From: an uncultured Eubacterium sp.
GTDB lineage: Bacteria > Bacillota > Clostridia > Lachnospirales > Lachnospiraceae
Reading direction: 5' to 3'
Assembly (NCBI GenBank): GCA_947178105.1
Contig: CAMWXD010000036.1
Location: 1 to 40,442, forward strand
DNA length: 40,442 nucleotides
Shown: piece after piece, positions 13,686 through 21,020 of the stretch
Numbering within the stretch: position 1 is the stretch's first letter
Layout: each line of letters begins with the position of its first letter
Made by a program: the position numbers and the translations under genes
Notes under the pieces: model-generated
The model's database searches: none
What the model saw: only the letters and a program-made list of their open reading frames with translations
What the model was told of the DNA's origin: nothing

Positions 13686-14874
13686 TTATATTTCCAGAAG
13701 TGAAAAAGGATATTTGATCTATAACTGTCTCTATAATTCTCTGTCAAGAATCAATGAGGAAGAGTATGCCCAGTATCTGAATCTTAATATGGCAGAGGAG
13801 AAGCTTTTACATGCGTTTATAGAGCAAGGGATTGTGGTAAGAAAAGAGATTGATGAACTGCAAGCATATCATACATATACATTTTTAGCTTCAAAATACA
13901 TGAAACCAAAGCCTAATATTACAGTAACACCTACGATGGAATGTAATGCAAGATGCTTTTATTGTTATGAGGAAGGCATCAGATATGGAAGAATGGATGA
14001 AAACTGTGCAGAAAAGATAATAGAATTTATAAAGAAGATGGATTTGAGCAGAGGAATTCAGCTTACTTGGTTTGGTGGTGAACCATTGCTGAACCAGGAG
14101 TGGATGGATTATTTTACTTCCTGTTTAAAAAAAGAGGAGATAGTGTTTTCTGCTTTTATGATATCCAATGGAAGCAAGATAGATGATGAGGTTATTTTAA
14201 AAATGAAACAGGAATGGAATATTGATAGTATTCAAATTACCTTTGACGGAAGCTGTGAAGAATATGCCAGAAGAAAGAACTACACAGATCAGGACCAGAA
14301 TATTTATTACCGTATGCTACAGACGATAAAGAAGCTTTCAAACGCAGGAATATCTGTTCAGATCCGCCTGAATATAGACCGGGACAATGCTGGCAGTATT
14401 TTAGAACTGGTGAATGACTTGCAGCAAGTATTTTATAAAAATACCAATGTGTCTTATTATCCATCTTTTCTTACTGGCAGAAAAGATGCGTTGTCTGAAC
14501 GCGAAAAAATAGATCTGATCAAGCAGATACTAGAAATAGATAAAAACAAGCTGCCAGTAAACAGCTATTTATATCGGATACCAAAAACAACAGCATGTTT
14601 CTATTACCAAAGAGGGGCATATTCAGTAGATATAAATGGAGATGTTTTTATCTGTGAAAGGATGCTGGGACATCATGATTATGCGTTGGGCAATGTAAAG
14701 GATAAAATGGAACCAGACTTGGAAGAACGGGAACTTTCAGGAAGAAGGGAAGAATGCCAAAAGTGCGTGTTTCTGCCGAAATGTCAGGGTGGTTGTCACG
14801 ATGCGCTTATTCATGGGGATACGTCCTGCTTTATAGATAAATATATCATAAAGGCATATCTGGAAATACTTTAA
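13654..14874 (+). CDS. Radical SAM/SPASM maturase
   Basis: The protein has 406 residues from ATG 13654; an in-frame GTG at 13633 is less likely, because GGTGAGG at 13641-13647 fits the ATG. The N-terminal about 85 residues are an extra domain as in peptide maturases. The radical SAM core has C97-x3-C101-x2-C104 (CNARCFYC), binding the [4Fe-4S]-SAM cluster, and WFGGEPLL. The C-terminal SPASM domain shows GAYSVDINGDVFICERMLG and then CQKCVFLPKCQGGC with a further Cys near the end, ligands for auxiliary clusters. Enzymes of this class modify peptides or proteins (for example thioethers, crosslinks, or oxidation for sulfatases). Candidate substrates are the CCVG-repeat protein and the 54-residue ORF just upstream. 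It ends the cassette. Confidence 0.85.
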   Translation: MNPEYRKSRFNYISRSEKGYLIYNCLYNSLSRINEEEYAQYLNLNMAEEKLLHAFIEQGIVVRKEIDELQAYHTYTFLASKYMKPKPNITVTPTMECNARCFYCYEEGIRYGRMDENCAEKIIEFIKKMDLSRGIQLTWFGGEPLLNQEWMDYFTSCLKKEEIVFSAFMISNGSKIDDEVILKMKQEWNIDSIQITFDGSCEEYARRKNYTDQDQNIYYRMLQTIKKLSNAGISVQIRLNIDRDNAGSILELVNDLQQVFYKNTNVSYYPSFLTGRKDALSEREKIDLIKQILEIDKNKLPVNSYLYRIPKTTACFYYQRGAYSVDINGDVFICERMLGHHDYALGNVKDKMEPDLEERELSGRREECQKCVFLPKCQGGCHDALIHGDTSCFIDKYIIKAYLEIL

Positions 14875-14879
14875 CGAGT

Positions 14880-15000
14880 CGGAAGGCTCGTCGCTGGCCA
14901 GCCAAATCACGTCCATAATGCCACAATCCAATATTTCGCAGATTCGTGTCAGCGTGTCCATACTGCTGTGTTTCCGCTTGATTGCATTGCAGCTTTGAAA
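14880..15000 (-). pseudogene. C-terminal fragment of an XRE/HTH_26 regulator
   Basis: On the minus strand a frame reads SCNAIKRKHSSMDTLTRICE and then ILDCGIMDVIWLA. This is the second half of an HTH_26-type helix-turn-helix (SxNAxxKLKxxxxVSMDTLxRICxxLxC). The first helices are absent, replaced by unrelated sequence (a second frame with YKLLGRLRDGSEYWVEADW lies just upstream on the same strand). It lies just after the end of the radical SAM gene in opposite orientation and marks a recombination border. Confidence 0.5.
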
Positions 15001-15070
15001 GGTAAAATTTTCTCCAATCAGCTTCTACCCAATACTCTGAACCATCTCGAAGTCTTCCAAGCAATTTATA

Positions 15071-15583
15071 TTGATACATTTCCCAAGCAGCGCTGCGACT
15101 GGGTCTGGGCCGAAGTTTGGTATTGTAGATGCAACATTGGACGGCGCTTTGGTAACGTCTAATGTAGGCGGTGTGAAAGTGGCAACCACAGCGGCAAGCA
15201 CAACAATGGCCGGACAGGAAACAGCAATCTGGGATGCGGCTGGTACAACGTTAACATTAAATCTTTCCCTGAACAAAGTATATACGCAGGATGAGATTGA
15301 TGAACTGATTGCAAATGCAAAACAGGAAGACAGTACGGCTACTGCGGCGCCAGCAGAAGTAAAGGTTACGCTAAAGAACGGCATATTTAATGCAGATAAT
15401 AATGCAGGAACAGCAGGTACTGCAACAGAAGGCGGCGTTAAGGCAACCTCTAATGATGCGACGATCACTGGCTTTGTCGGAGCGGATACGATTACATTTA
15501 CAGCTAATAAATACGGGAAAGAGCTGAATGCCGCAACATTTACACATAGAAGCTATGCAGGAAGCAGAATATACCGTGTTTGA
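15071..15583 (+). pseudogene. Internal fragment of a flagellin-like protein
   Basis: The frame carries low-complexity Ala/Thr/Gly/Asn sequence: VGGVKVATTAASTTMAGQE, LTLNLSLNKVYTQDEIDEL, then TITGFVGADTITFTANKYGK. This style is that of the variable D2/D3 surface domain of large Clostridia flagellins. Both conserved ends of flagellin (N-terminal D0/D1 and C-terminal D1/D0) are missing, and the frame ends in non-homologous residues after about 15530. It starts from a TTG without a ribosome site. A S-layer or other surface protein fragment is an alternative. The intact PseC gene downstream, an enzyme for flagellin glycan, supports a flagellar origin. Confidence 0.45.
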
Positions 15584-15890
15584 CGATTCTGTGGATATCC
15601 AGGTATTGTCAAAACATTTTATCTCGCTGAAATTATTGATGCGCAGGCTGGAATTTGGCCTGCCGCAGGAGGACGAAAAAGATTCTTCAGGAGGAGCATT
15701 TACAAAAAAGGGGATCCGGTTATGTTATCATCACTACATACATCCGCAGTACAGACAGGCAGGAACTGCATTTATTTCGCATATTGGAATTTATGATTTA
15801 CTGTTTAACGAGGGGTTTGAAAAAGCGCTGCCGATTATCAGAAGTGGAGATAGGACAGGACAGAATAGAGTAGAACAGAGGTCAGAGTAA
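15567..15890 (+). pseudogene. Degenerate coding remnant between flagellin fragment and PseC
   Basis: Several overlapping short frames look partly protein-like (EAEYTVFDDSVDIQVLSKHF; in another frame EIIDAQAGIWPAAGGRKRFF; then HIGIYDLLFNEGFEKALPII). None has a ribosome site or a recognisable family. A decayed gene of the former flagellin/glycan locus is likely. The stretch shows no terminator or promoter that I can support. Confidence 0.3.
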
Positions 15891-15917
15891 ACAAACACAG
15901 AGGAGTAAAAAAGCATT

Positions 15918-17042
15918 ATGATACTACCATACAGCACACAGTCCATTGACGAAGACGACATCCAAGCCGTCGCAGATGTCCTGCGATCCGACTATCTGAC
16001 TACAGGCCCTAAAATCGAACAATTTGAACATACGGTTGCAGGCTACGTCGGAGCAAAATATGCAGCCGCAGTTGCAAACGGCACAGCCGCGCTTCACGCA
16101 GCCTGCTATGCAGCCGGTATCCAGCCTGGCGATGAAGTGATTACGTCACCGCTGACGTTTGCGGCATCCGCAAACTGCGTCCTTTACTGCGGCGGAAAGC
16201 CCGTATTTGCGGATGTATGCCCGGACACTTATAATATCGACGCGGACGATATCAGACGAAAGATCACGGATAAAACAAAAGCTGTGATAATCGTAGACTT
16301 GGCGGGCCAGCCGTGTGACCACGATGCAGTCCGAAGGGTTGCTGACGAGTATCGCCTTACCCTGATCGAAGACGCTGCCCATGCGCTTGGCGCGGTGTAT
16401 AAAGGAAAAAGAGTTGGCTCGATTGCGGATATGACGACATTCAGCTTTCATCCGGTAAAACCGGTGACAACCGGGGAGGGTGGAATGGTCGTTACGAATC
16501 ATGAGAGGTTTTGGGAGAAAATCAAGCTGTTTCGAAGCCATGGGATGACAAGGGATACGCAGACAGAGGGCGCGTGGTATTATGAACAGGTTGGGCTTGG
16601 CTATAATTATCGGATTACGGATATACAGTGTGCGCTTGGGTGCAGCCAGATGAAAAAGCTGGATATTTTTTTAGCACGCAGGCGGGAGCTGTCGCAGCGG
16701 TATGACAAAGCGTTTCAGGATTGTCCGCGTATCATTACGCCGTATCAGTTACCTGGAACGGAAAGCGGGTGGCACCTTTATATGATTCAAGTAGCAGGCT
16801 GTGACAGGAAAAAGGTGTTTGATGTTTTGCGTGCAAATGGGATTGGGGTAAATGTGCATTATATACCTGTGTATTTTCATCCCTATTACAGGCAAAACGG
16901 CTACCGGGATGTCTGCTGTCCGAAAGCGGAACGGATCTACAGGCAGTTGCTTAGCCTGCCGCTGTATCCGGGGTTGACGGACGGGCAGCAGGAGGAAGTG
17001 ATACAAGCAGTCTGGGATGCTGTTTTTGGTAATATACAATGA
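15918..17042 (+). CDS. pseC: PseC-type UDP-4-amino-4,6-dideoxy-N-acetyl-altrosamine transaminase
   Basis: The protein has 374 residues and belongs to the DegT/DnrJ/EryC1/StrS family of PLP aminotransferases. The PLP lysine lies in FSFHPVKPVTTGEGG, the exact PseC-like version of the motif. Upstream IEDAAHALGA provides the Asp that contacts the pyridine nitrogen. ANGTAALHAA binds the phosphate. PseC performs the second step of CMP-pseudaminic acid synthesis, the sugar put on flagellin or other surface proteins. It is complete, but no other pse gene (PseB, H, G, I, F) is in the window. The start ATG 15918 follows AGGAG at 15901-15905. Related sugar aminotransferases are the main alternative. Confidence 0.85.
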   Translation: MILPYSTQSIDEDDIQAVADVLRSDYLTTGPKIEQFEHTVAGYVGAKYAAAVANGTAALHAACYAAGIQPGDEVITSPLTFAASANCVLYCGGKPVFADVCPDTYNIDADDIRRKITDKTKAVIIVDLAGQPCDHDAVRRVADEYRLTLIEDAAHALGAVYKGKRVGSIADMTTFSFHPVKPVTTGEGGMVVTNHERFWEKIKLFRSHGMTRDTQTEGAWYYEQVGLGYNYRITDIQCALGCSQMKKLDIFLARRRELSQRYDKAFQDCPRIITPYQLPGTESGWHLYMIQVAGCDRKKVFDVLRANGIGVNVHYIPVYFHPYYRQNGYRDVCCPKAERIYRQLLSLPLYPGLTDGQQEEVIQAVWDAVFGNIQ

Positions 17043-17089
17043 ATGAGGTGATCAGCTTGCATTCATGGATATTCGAATTGTGCCAGAAT

Positions 17090-17118
17090 TTGAATCTTCC
17101 AGTCTTTTATGCTATAAT
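17090..17118 (+). promoter_or_regulatory. Promoter for the first MATE gene
   Basis: -35 TTGAAT (17090-17095), 17-bp spacer, -10 TATAAT (17113-17118). The transcription start would be near 17125, about 30 bases before the ATG at 17154. Confidence 0.65.
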
Positions 17119-17153
17119 TAAAAAAAAGCGGATTGGAAGGCGAAAACAACAAA

Positions 17154-18512
17154 ATGCAAAAAGTAGACTTTGATCATGGCACGATTATAAATAATATCAT
17201 GCAGACAGCGCTGCCCATGCTGGTTGCCCAGGTGATCAGCCTTTTGTACAGTATCGTGGACAGGATTTACATAGGGAGGATTGAAGGTTATGGCACGCAG
17301 GCGCTCGGTGCAGTTGGGCTGTGTTTTCCTGTTATTATGATAATTGGTGCGTTTACGAATATGTTTGGCTTTGGAGGCGCGCCTTTATTTTCGATCGAGC
17401 TTGGAAGGAATCATAAAAAGAAAGCCGGCGCTGTGCTCAATACGGCATTCCGCCTGGAGATAACGGCAGGCGTGGTTTTGATGCTGCTATGTGAACTGTT
17501 TGCGCCCTGGATTTTGTCGGTTTTTGGTGCGGCATCGGGAGAACTGGGGTTTTCGGTTCCTTATTTGAGGATTTATCTGACAGGAACGATATTTATAATG
17601 GTTTCTACCGGCATGAACCCGTATATCAATGCACAAGGATACGCTACCATCGGGATGAAATCGGTATTGGTTGGGGCGATTTCCAACATAGCTTTGGATC
17701 CGCTGTTTATCTTTACATTTGGCTTGGGTGTAAACGGAGCTGCAATCGCGACTGTGATTTCTCAGTTTTTATCCATGCTGTTTGTTCTGAGGTTCCTTTT
17801 GGGTGCTAAAAATGAATTTCCGGTATCTTTTCAGAAATTTTTTACGTTTCCCTATGCAAAAGAAATTATGAGCCTTGGATTATCGTCTTTTGTTATGCAG
17901 TGTACAAATTCTCTTGTATCTGCGGCAGGCAACAGTGTGCTGATAAAAACCGGAGGGACGGTGTATGTGTCTGTGATGACTATGATCTCTTCGGTAAGGC
18001 AAATTTTGGATACGCCGATTTTAGCCGTTACTGACGGAGCGTCACCGGTTATTTCTTATAATTACGGCGCAGACAGGCCGAAAAGAGTGCGGGATGCTAT
18101 TCGGATTATGACAGTTATCGCCATCTCGTATACTTGTCTGATGTGGATTTTCATTGAAAAGTTTCCGCTGCTGTTTATCAGGATTTTCAGCGACGATACG
18201 ATGCTGCAGCAGTTGGCGCTCCGTCCGCTGCACTTGTATTTTTTTGCTTTTGTCTTTCAGGCATTTCAATATTCCGGGCAAACGGTTTTCAAGTCACTGA
18301 ATAAAAAGAAGCAGGCGATCTTTTTCAGCTTGTTCAGAAAAGTAGTTTTGGTAGTTCCGCTCACCTATATACTGCCTTATGTATTTCATATGGGGACGGA
18401 CGGGGTCTTTCTTGCAGAGCCGGTTTCCAATGTGGTTGGAGGGCTGTCCTGTTTTATAACGATGGCCGCAACAATGATTCCAGAGTTAAAAAAGATGGAA
18501 AGGAATGCATGA
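17154..18512 (+). CDS. MATE-family multidrug efflux transporter
   Basis: The protein has 452 residues and about 12 membrane segments in two similar halves. Typical family residues are visible: LPMLVAQVISLLYSIVDRIY at the start, GLGVNGAAIATVISQ at the end of the first half, DGASPVISYNYGADR in the second half. MATE proteins export cationic drugs or metabolites driven by Na+ or H+ gradients; the substrate here is unknown. The ATG at 17154 is preferred over an in-frame TTG at 17133. The gene has its own promoter and stands alone, with 146 bases to the next gene. Confidence 0.9.
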   Translation: MQKVDFDHGTIINNIMQTALPMLVAQVISLLYSIVDRIYIGRIEGYGTQALGAVGLCFPVIMIIGAFTNMFGFGGAPLFSIELGRNHKKKAGAVLNTAFRLEITAGVVLMLLCELFAPWILSVFGAASGELGFSVPYLRIYLTGTIFIMVSTGMNPYINAQGYATIGMKSVLVGAISNIALDPLFIFTFGLGVNGAAIATVISQFLSMLFVLRFLLGAKNEFPVSFQKFFTFPYAKEIMSLGLSSFVMQCTNSLVSAAGNSVLIKTGGTVYVSVMTMISSVRQILDTPILAVTDGASPVISYNYGADRPKRVRDAIRIMTVIAISYTCLMWIFIEKFPLLFIRIFSDDTMLQQLALRPLHLYFFAFVFQAFQYSGQTVFKSLNKKKQAIFFSLFRKVVLVVPLTYILPYVFHMGTDGVFLAEPVSNVVGGLSCFITMAATMIPELKKMERNA

Positions 18513-18658
18513 AACAAGCATCTTTCTCAATGCAGACAGTGATCAGGATGACGTAAATAAGGGATGAATTGTAAAGAAGCTGAAAGATGCGGTAAAGCAA
18601 GCCAAGAAAAACAGGGAATGGAGACGGCAGCGAAGTTTTATAAGGAGGTAAATGCATT

Positions 18659-19195
18659 ATGTCAAAAATTCTAATACTCATAGGAAGTACAAGAAAAAAC
18701 GGAAATACGGAGTTATTGGCGCAGTCTTTTGCGAAAGGAGCCGGAGAACACCATGATGTTGAAATGGTATCGGTAGCGGATTATAAGGTACATCCGTGCG
18801 TGGGATGTAATTCGTGTTTTGAGCGTGAAGGGCATCGTTGTTTTCAGCAGGATGACATGGCGGAAATTTATGCGAAGTTAGCGGAGGCGGATATGGTTGT
18901 GATAGCGTCGCCGGTATATTTTTATGGGATCAGCGCGCAGCTAAAAGCAGTGATCGACCGGATGCATACCCCGATGCGTAATCGGTTTAAAATTAAGAGG
19001 GCGGCGCTTTTATTAGTGGGAGCGGCATCTCTGCCGGAGTTATTTGACGCAATTATTTTGCAGTATAAGCTGGTTCTTGCGTTTTTTCATTTGGAGGATG
19101 CCGGCATGGTTTTGGTGCGGGACGTAAAAGAGCGGGGAGACATCAAAGGAAACCCGGCGCTGGATCAGGCTTATGCACTGGGTGTGTCGGTATAA
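18659..19195 (+). CDS. NADPH-dependent FMN reductase / flavodoxin-like protein
   Basis: The protein has 178 residues. The flavodoxin-like FMN phosphate loop is GSTRKNGNTELLAQSF near the N-terminus. A characteristic Cys pair lies in HPCVGCNSCFE, and SPVYFYGISAQLKAVIDRM is the second flavin contact, as in iron-sulfur flavoprotein/NAD(P)H-dependent oxidoreductases of anaerobes. The physiological acceptor is unknown (quinone, flavin or oxygen detoxification). AAGGAGGT at 18642-18649 precedes the ATG. It converges with the hydrogenase operon; a hairpin lies between them. Confidence 0.85.
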   Translation: MSKILILIGSTRKNGNTELLAQSFAKGAGEHHDVEMVSVADYKVHPCVGCNSCFEREGHRCFQQDDMAEIYAKLAEADMVVIASPVYFYGISAQLKAVIDRMHTPMRNRFKIKRAALLLVGAASLPELFDAIILQYKLVLAFFHLEDAGMVLVRDVKERGDIKGNPALDQAYALGVSV

Positions 19196-19251
19196 ACGGG
19201 TAAAATACAGGCAGGCTTCTTATTTTTTAGATGAAAGGGAGCGCGCTGTTT

Positions 19252-19287
19252 CCTCACTGCAATATGGCATAACCAATTACAGTGAGG
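19252..19287. terminator. Hairpin between converging genes, weak terminator candidate
   Basis: CCTCACTG (19252-19259) and CAGTGAGG (19280-19287) form an 8-bp stem around a 20-base loop. There is no clean T-run on either strand, so termination is uncertain. The position between the converging reductase and hydrogenase genes fits. Confidence 0.4.
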
Positions 19288-19295
19288 AGGAGATC

Positions 19296-21020
19296 CTACG
19301 GCATATCCCATCCCTCATGATCGGTATGCAGCAGTTTGTGTGCTTTCGGAGACAGCGGTTTTTCCAGGTAGTTGCGATACAGCTCCAGCACAGATGGATT
19401 TTCATGGGAGAAACGCAGCGGATTTTTTTGGTCCAGTTGATACAGCTTTTCGCCGCGTGTTCCTGCCATCTCGCGCCCTTCGGTAATCGGTTGGCCGCCT
19501 CCGCCTGCGCAGCCGCCCGGACATGCCATGACTTCTACAAAATCGTAGTCGGCTTCCTTGGAGGCAATCTGCTCCATCAGCTTTCTTGCGTTTCCAAGCC
19601 CATGTACGACGGCTGTCCGTACCGGCGTGCCTGCAATCTCAAAGACCGCTTCTTTTACGCCGTCAAGCCCGCGGACGCTTTGAAATGTATCCGGCTTTGG
19701 ATTTTCTTTGTTCAGGGCGTAGTACGCCGTACGCAGCGCCGCTTCCATAACGCCGCCGGTAGCGCCAAAGATCACAGCGGCTCCCGAGCCTATTCCAAGC
19801 GGGGAATCAAATTCTTCCTCCTCCAGGTTTGCCGGGGTAATCAGCTCGCTGCGCAGCATCCGGTCAAATTCCCTTGTTGTAAGGACTGCGTCTACGTCAC
19901 GGGTGCCGGCGTCATTGATGTTTGGCAGCGCGCACTCGGCTTTTTTGGCTGTACAAGGCATGATCGATACGCAGAAAATCTTTTCCGGGTCGACGCCCAA
20001 TACGTATTCGGCAAAATAGCTCTTTGCAACTGCGCCAAACATCTGCTGCGGGGATTTTGCAGTGGATAGCTGCTTTGTCATATCCGGGTACTGGGATTTG
20101 AGAAAACGCACCCAGCCCGGGCAGCAGGAGGTAAACATTGGCCATTGGTATTCGCTGCGGTGTGTCAGGCGCTCTAAAAATTCATTTGCTTCCTCCATAA
20201 TCGTCAGGTCTGCGCTGAAATTGGTGTCAAACACATAGTCGATGCCGAGTGCGCGGGCTGCTGCTGCCAGGCGCTTTTCGGTAGCCATCGTTTCCGGCAG
20301 CGAAAGCCCTTCGCCCCAGGATGCGCGTACAGCAGGCGCGATTTGTGCCACGACGATCCTGTCCGGGTCATGGACAGCGTCCAAAACCTTGCGCACGTCG
20401 TCCCGTTCACGGAGCGCACCCGTCGGGCAGTGTGTGATGCACTGTCCGCACAGGGCACAGTCTGCTTCCGCGATTTTGCGCATTTTGGATACGCCTACGC
20501 TTGTACGCTTGCCGGTATTTACAATATCCCAGATATTTAAGGATTGTACTTTATCGCAGATCTGCACGCACCGCATACATTTGATGCATTTGCCTGCATT
20601 GCGTATGAGCGGGAAGCTTGCGTCCCATTCGCTTTTTTCAAAATGCTGCTGGAACGGCACGTCATTGATATTCATATCCGCACAGATTTTTTGCAGAGAG
20701 CAGCTTCCGTTCCGCTGGCATGACGCACACCGGAAATCATGCTGGGACAGGATGATCTGTAAGTTCATCCTGCGTGCGTAATGTGCTTTCAGGCTGCTCG
20801 TATAGATCACCATGCCTTCCTCCACTTTGGTATTGCACGATGCGGCAAGCGTTTCTTTTCCTTCGATCTCCACGCAGCAGATGCGGCAGGCGCCGATTTC
20901 GTTTAAATCTTTCAGAAAACAGAGCGTCGGAATCTCAATTCCTGCGGCAGCGGCAGCTTTTAAAATGGTCGTGCCTTCCGGCACCTGTACCTGTTTATGG
21001 TCGATTGTCAAATTTACCAT
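19296..21020 (-). CDS. hydA: [FeFe] hydrogenase catalytic subunit
   Basis: The protein has 574 residues. Domains in order: [2Fe-2S] ferredoxin-like (residues 1-80, with Cys in PTLCF, GACRICCVE and AASC); the His/Cys-ligated cluster H-x3-C-x2-C-x5-C (HDFRCASCQRNGSC); a double [4Fe-4S] domain (CIKCMRCVQICDKV and CALCGQCITHCPTGA). The H-cluster domain has L1 TSCCPGW, L2 MPCTAKKAE and L3 ACPGGCAGGGGQP. It interconverts protons and H2 in the cytoplasm. The ATG at 21020 overlaps the upstream stop by 7 bases; an upstream start at 21053 would only add a non-conserved extension. The partner gene suggests electron exchange with NAD(P)H. H-cluster assembly would use the HydF and HydG encoded 8-12 kb away. 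Confidence 0.95.
   Translation of the reverse strand: MVNLTIDHKQVQVPEGTTILKAAAAAGIEIPTLCFLKDLNEIGACRICCVEIEGKETLAASCNTKVEEGMVIYTSSLKAHYARRMNLQIILSQHDFRCASCQRNGSCSLQKICADMNINDVPFQQHFEKSEWDASFPLIRNAGKCIKCMRCVQICDKVQSLNIWDIVNTGKRTSVGVSKMRKIAEADCALCGQCITHCPTGALRERDDVRKVLDAVHDPDRIVVAQIAPAVRASWGEGLSLPETMATEKRLAAAARALGIDYVFDTNFSADLTIMEEANEFLERLTHRSEYQWPMFTSCCPGWVRFLKSQYPDMTKQLSTAKSPQQMFGAVAKSYFAEYVLGVDPEKIFCVSIMPCTAKKAECALPNINDAGTRDVDAVLTTREFDRMLRSELITPANLEEEEFDSPLGIGSGAAVIFGATGGVMEAALRTAYYALNKENPKPDTFQSVRGLDGVKEAVFEIAGTPVRTAVVHGLGNARKLMEQIASKEADYDFVEVMACPGGCAGGGGQPITEGREMAGTRGEKLYQLDQKNPLRFSHENPSVLELYRNYLEKPLSPKAHKLLHTDHEGWDMP

Noticed and set aside
14874..14897. ACGAG...CTCGT hairpin after the radical SAM gene as a terminator
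   Set aside because: Five-base stem without a T-run.
19173..20069. 298-codon plus-strand frame
   Set aside because: Shadow of the hydrogenase gene, which has all H-cluster motifs on the other strand.
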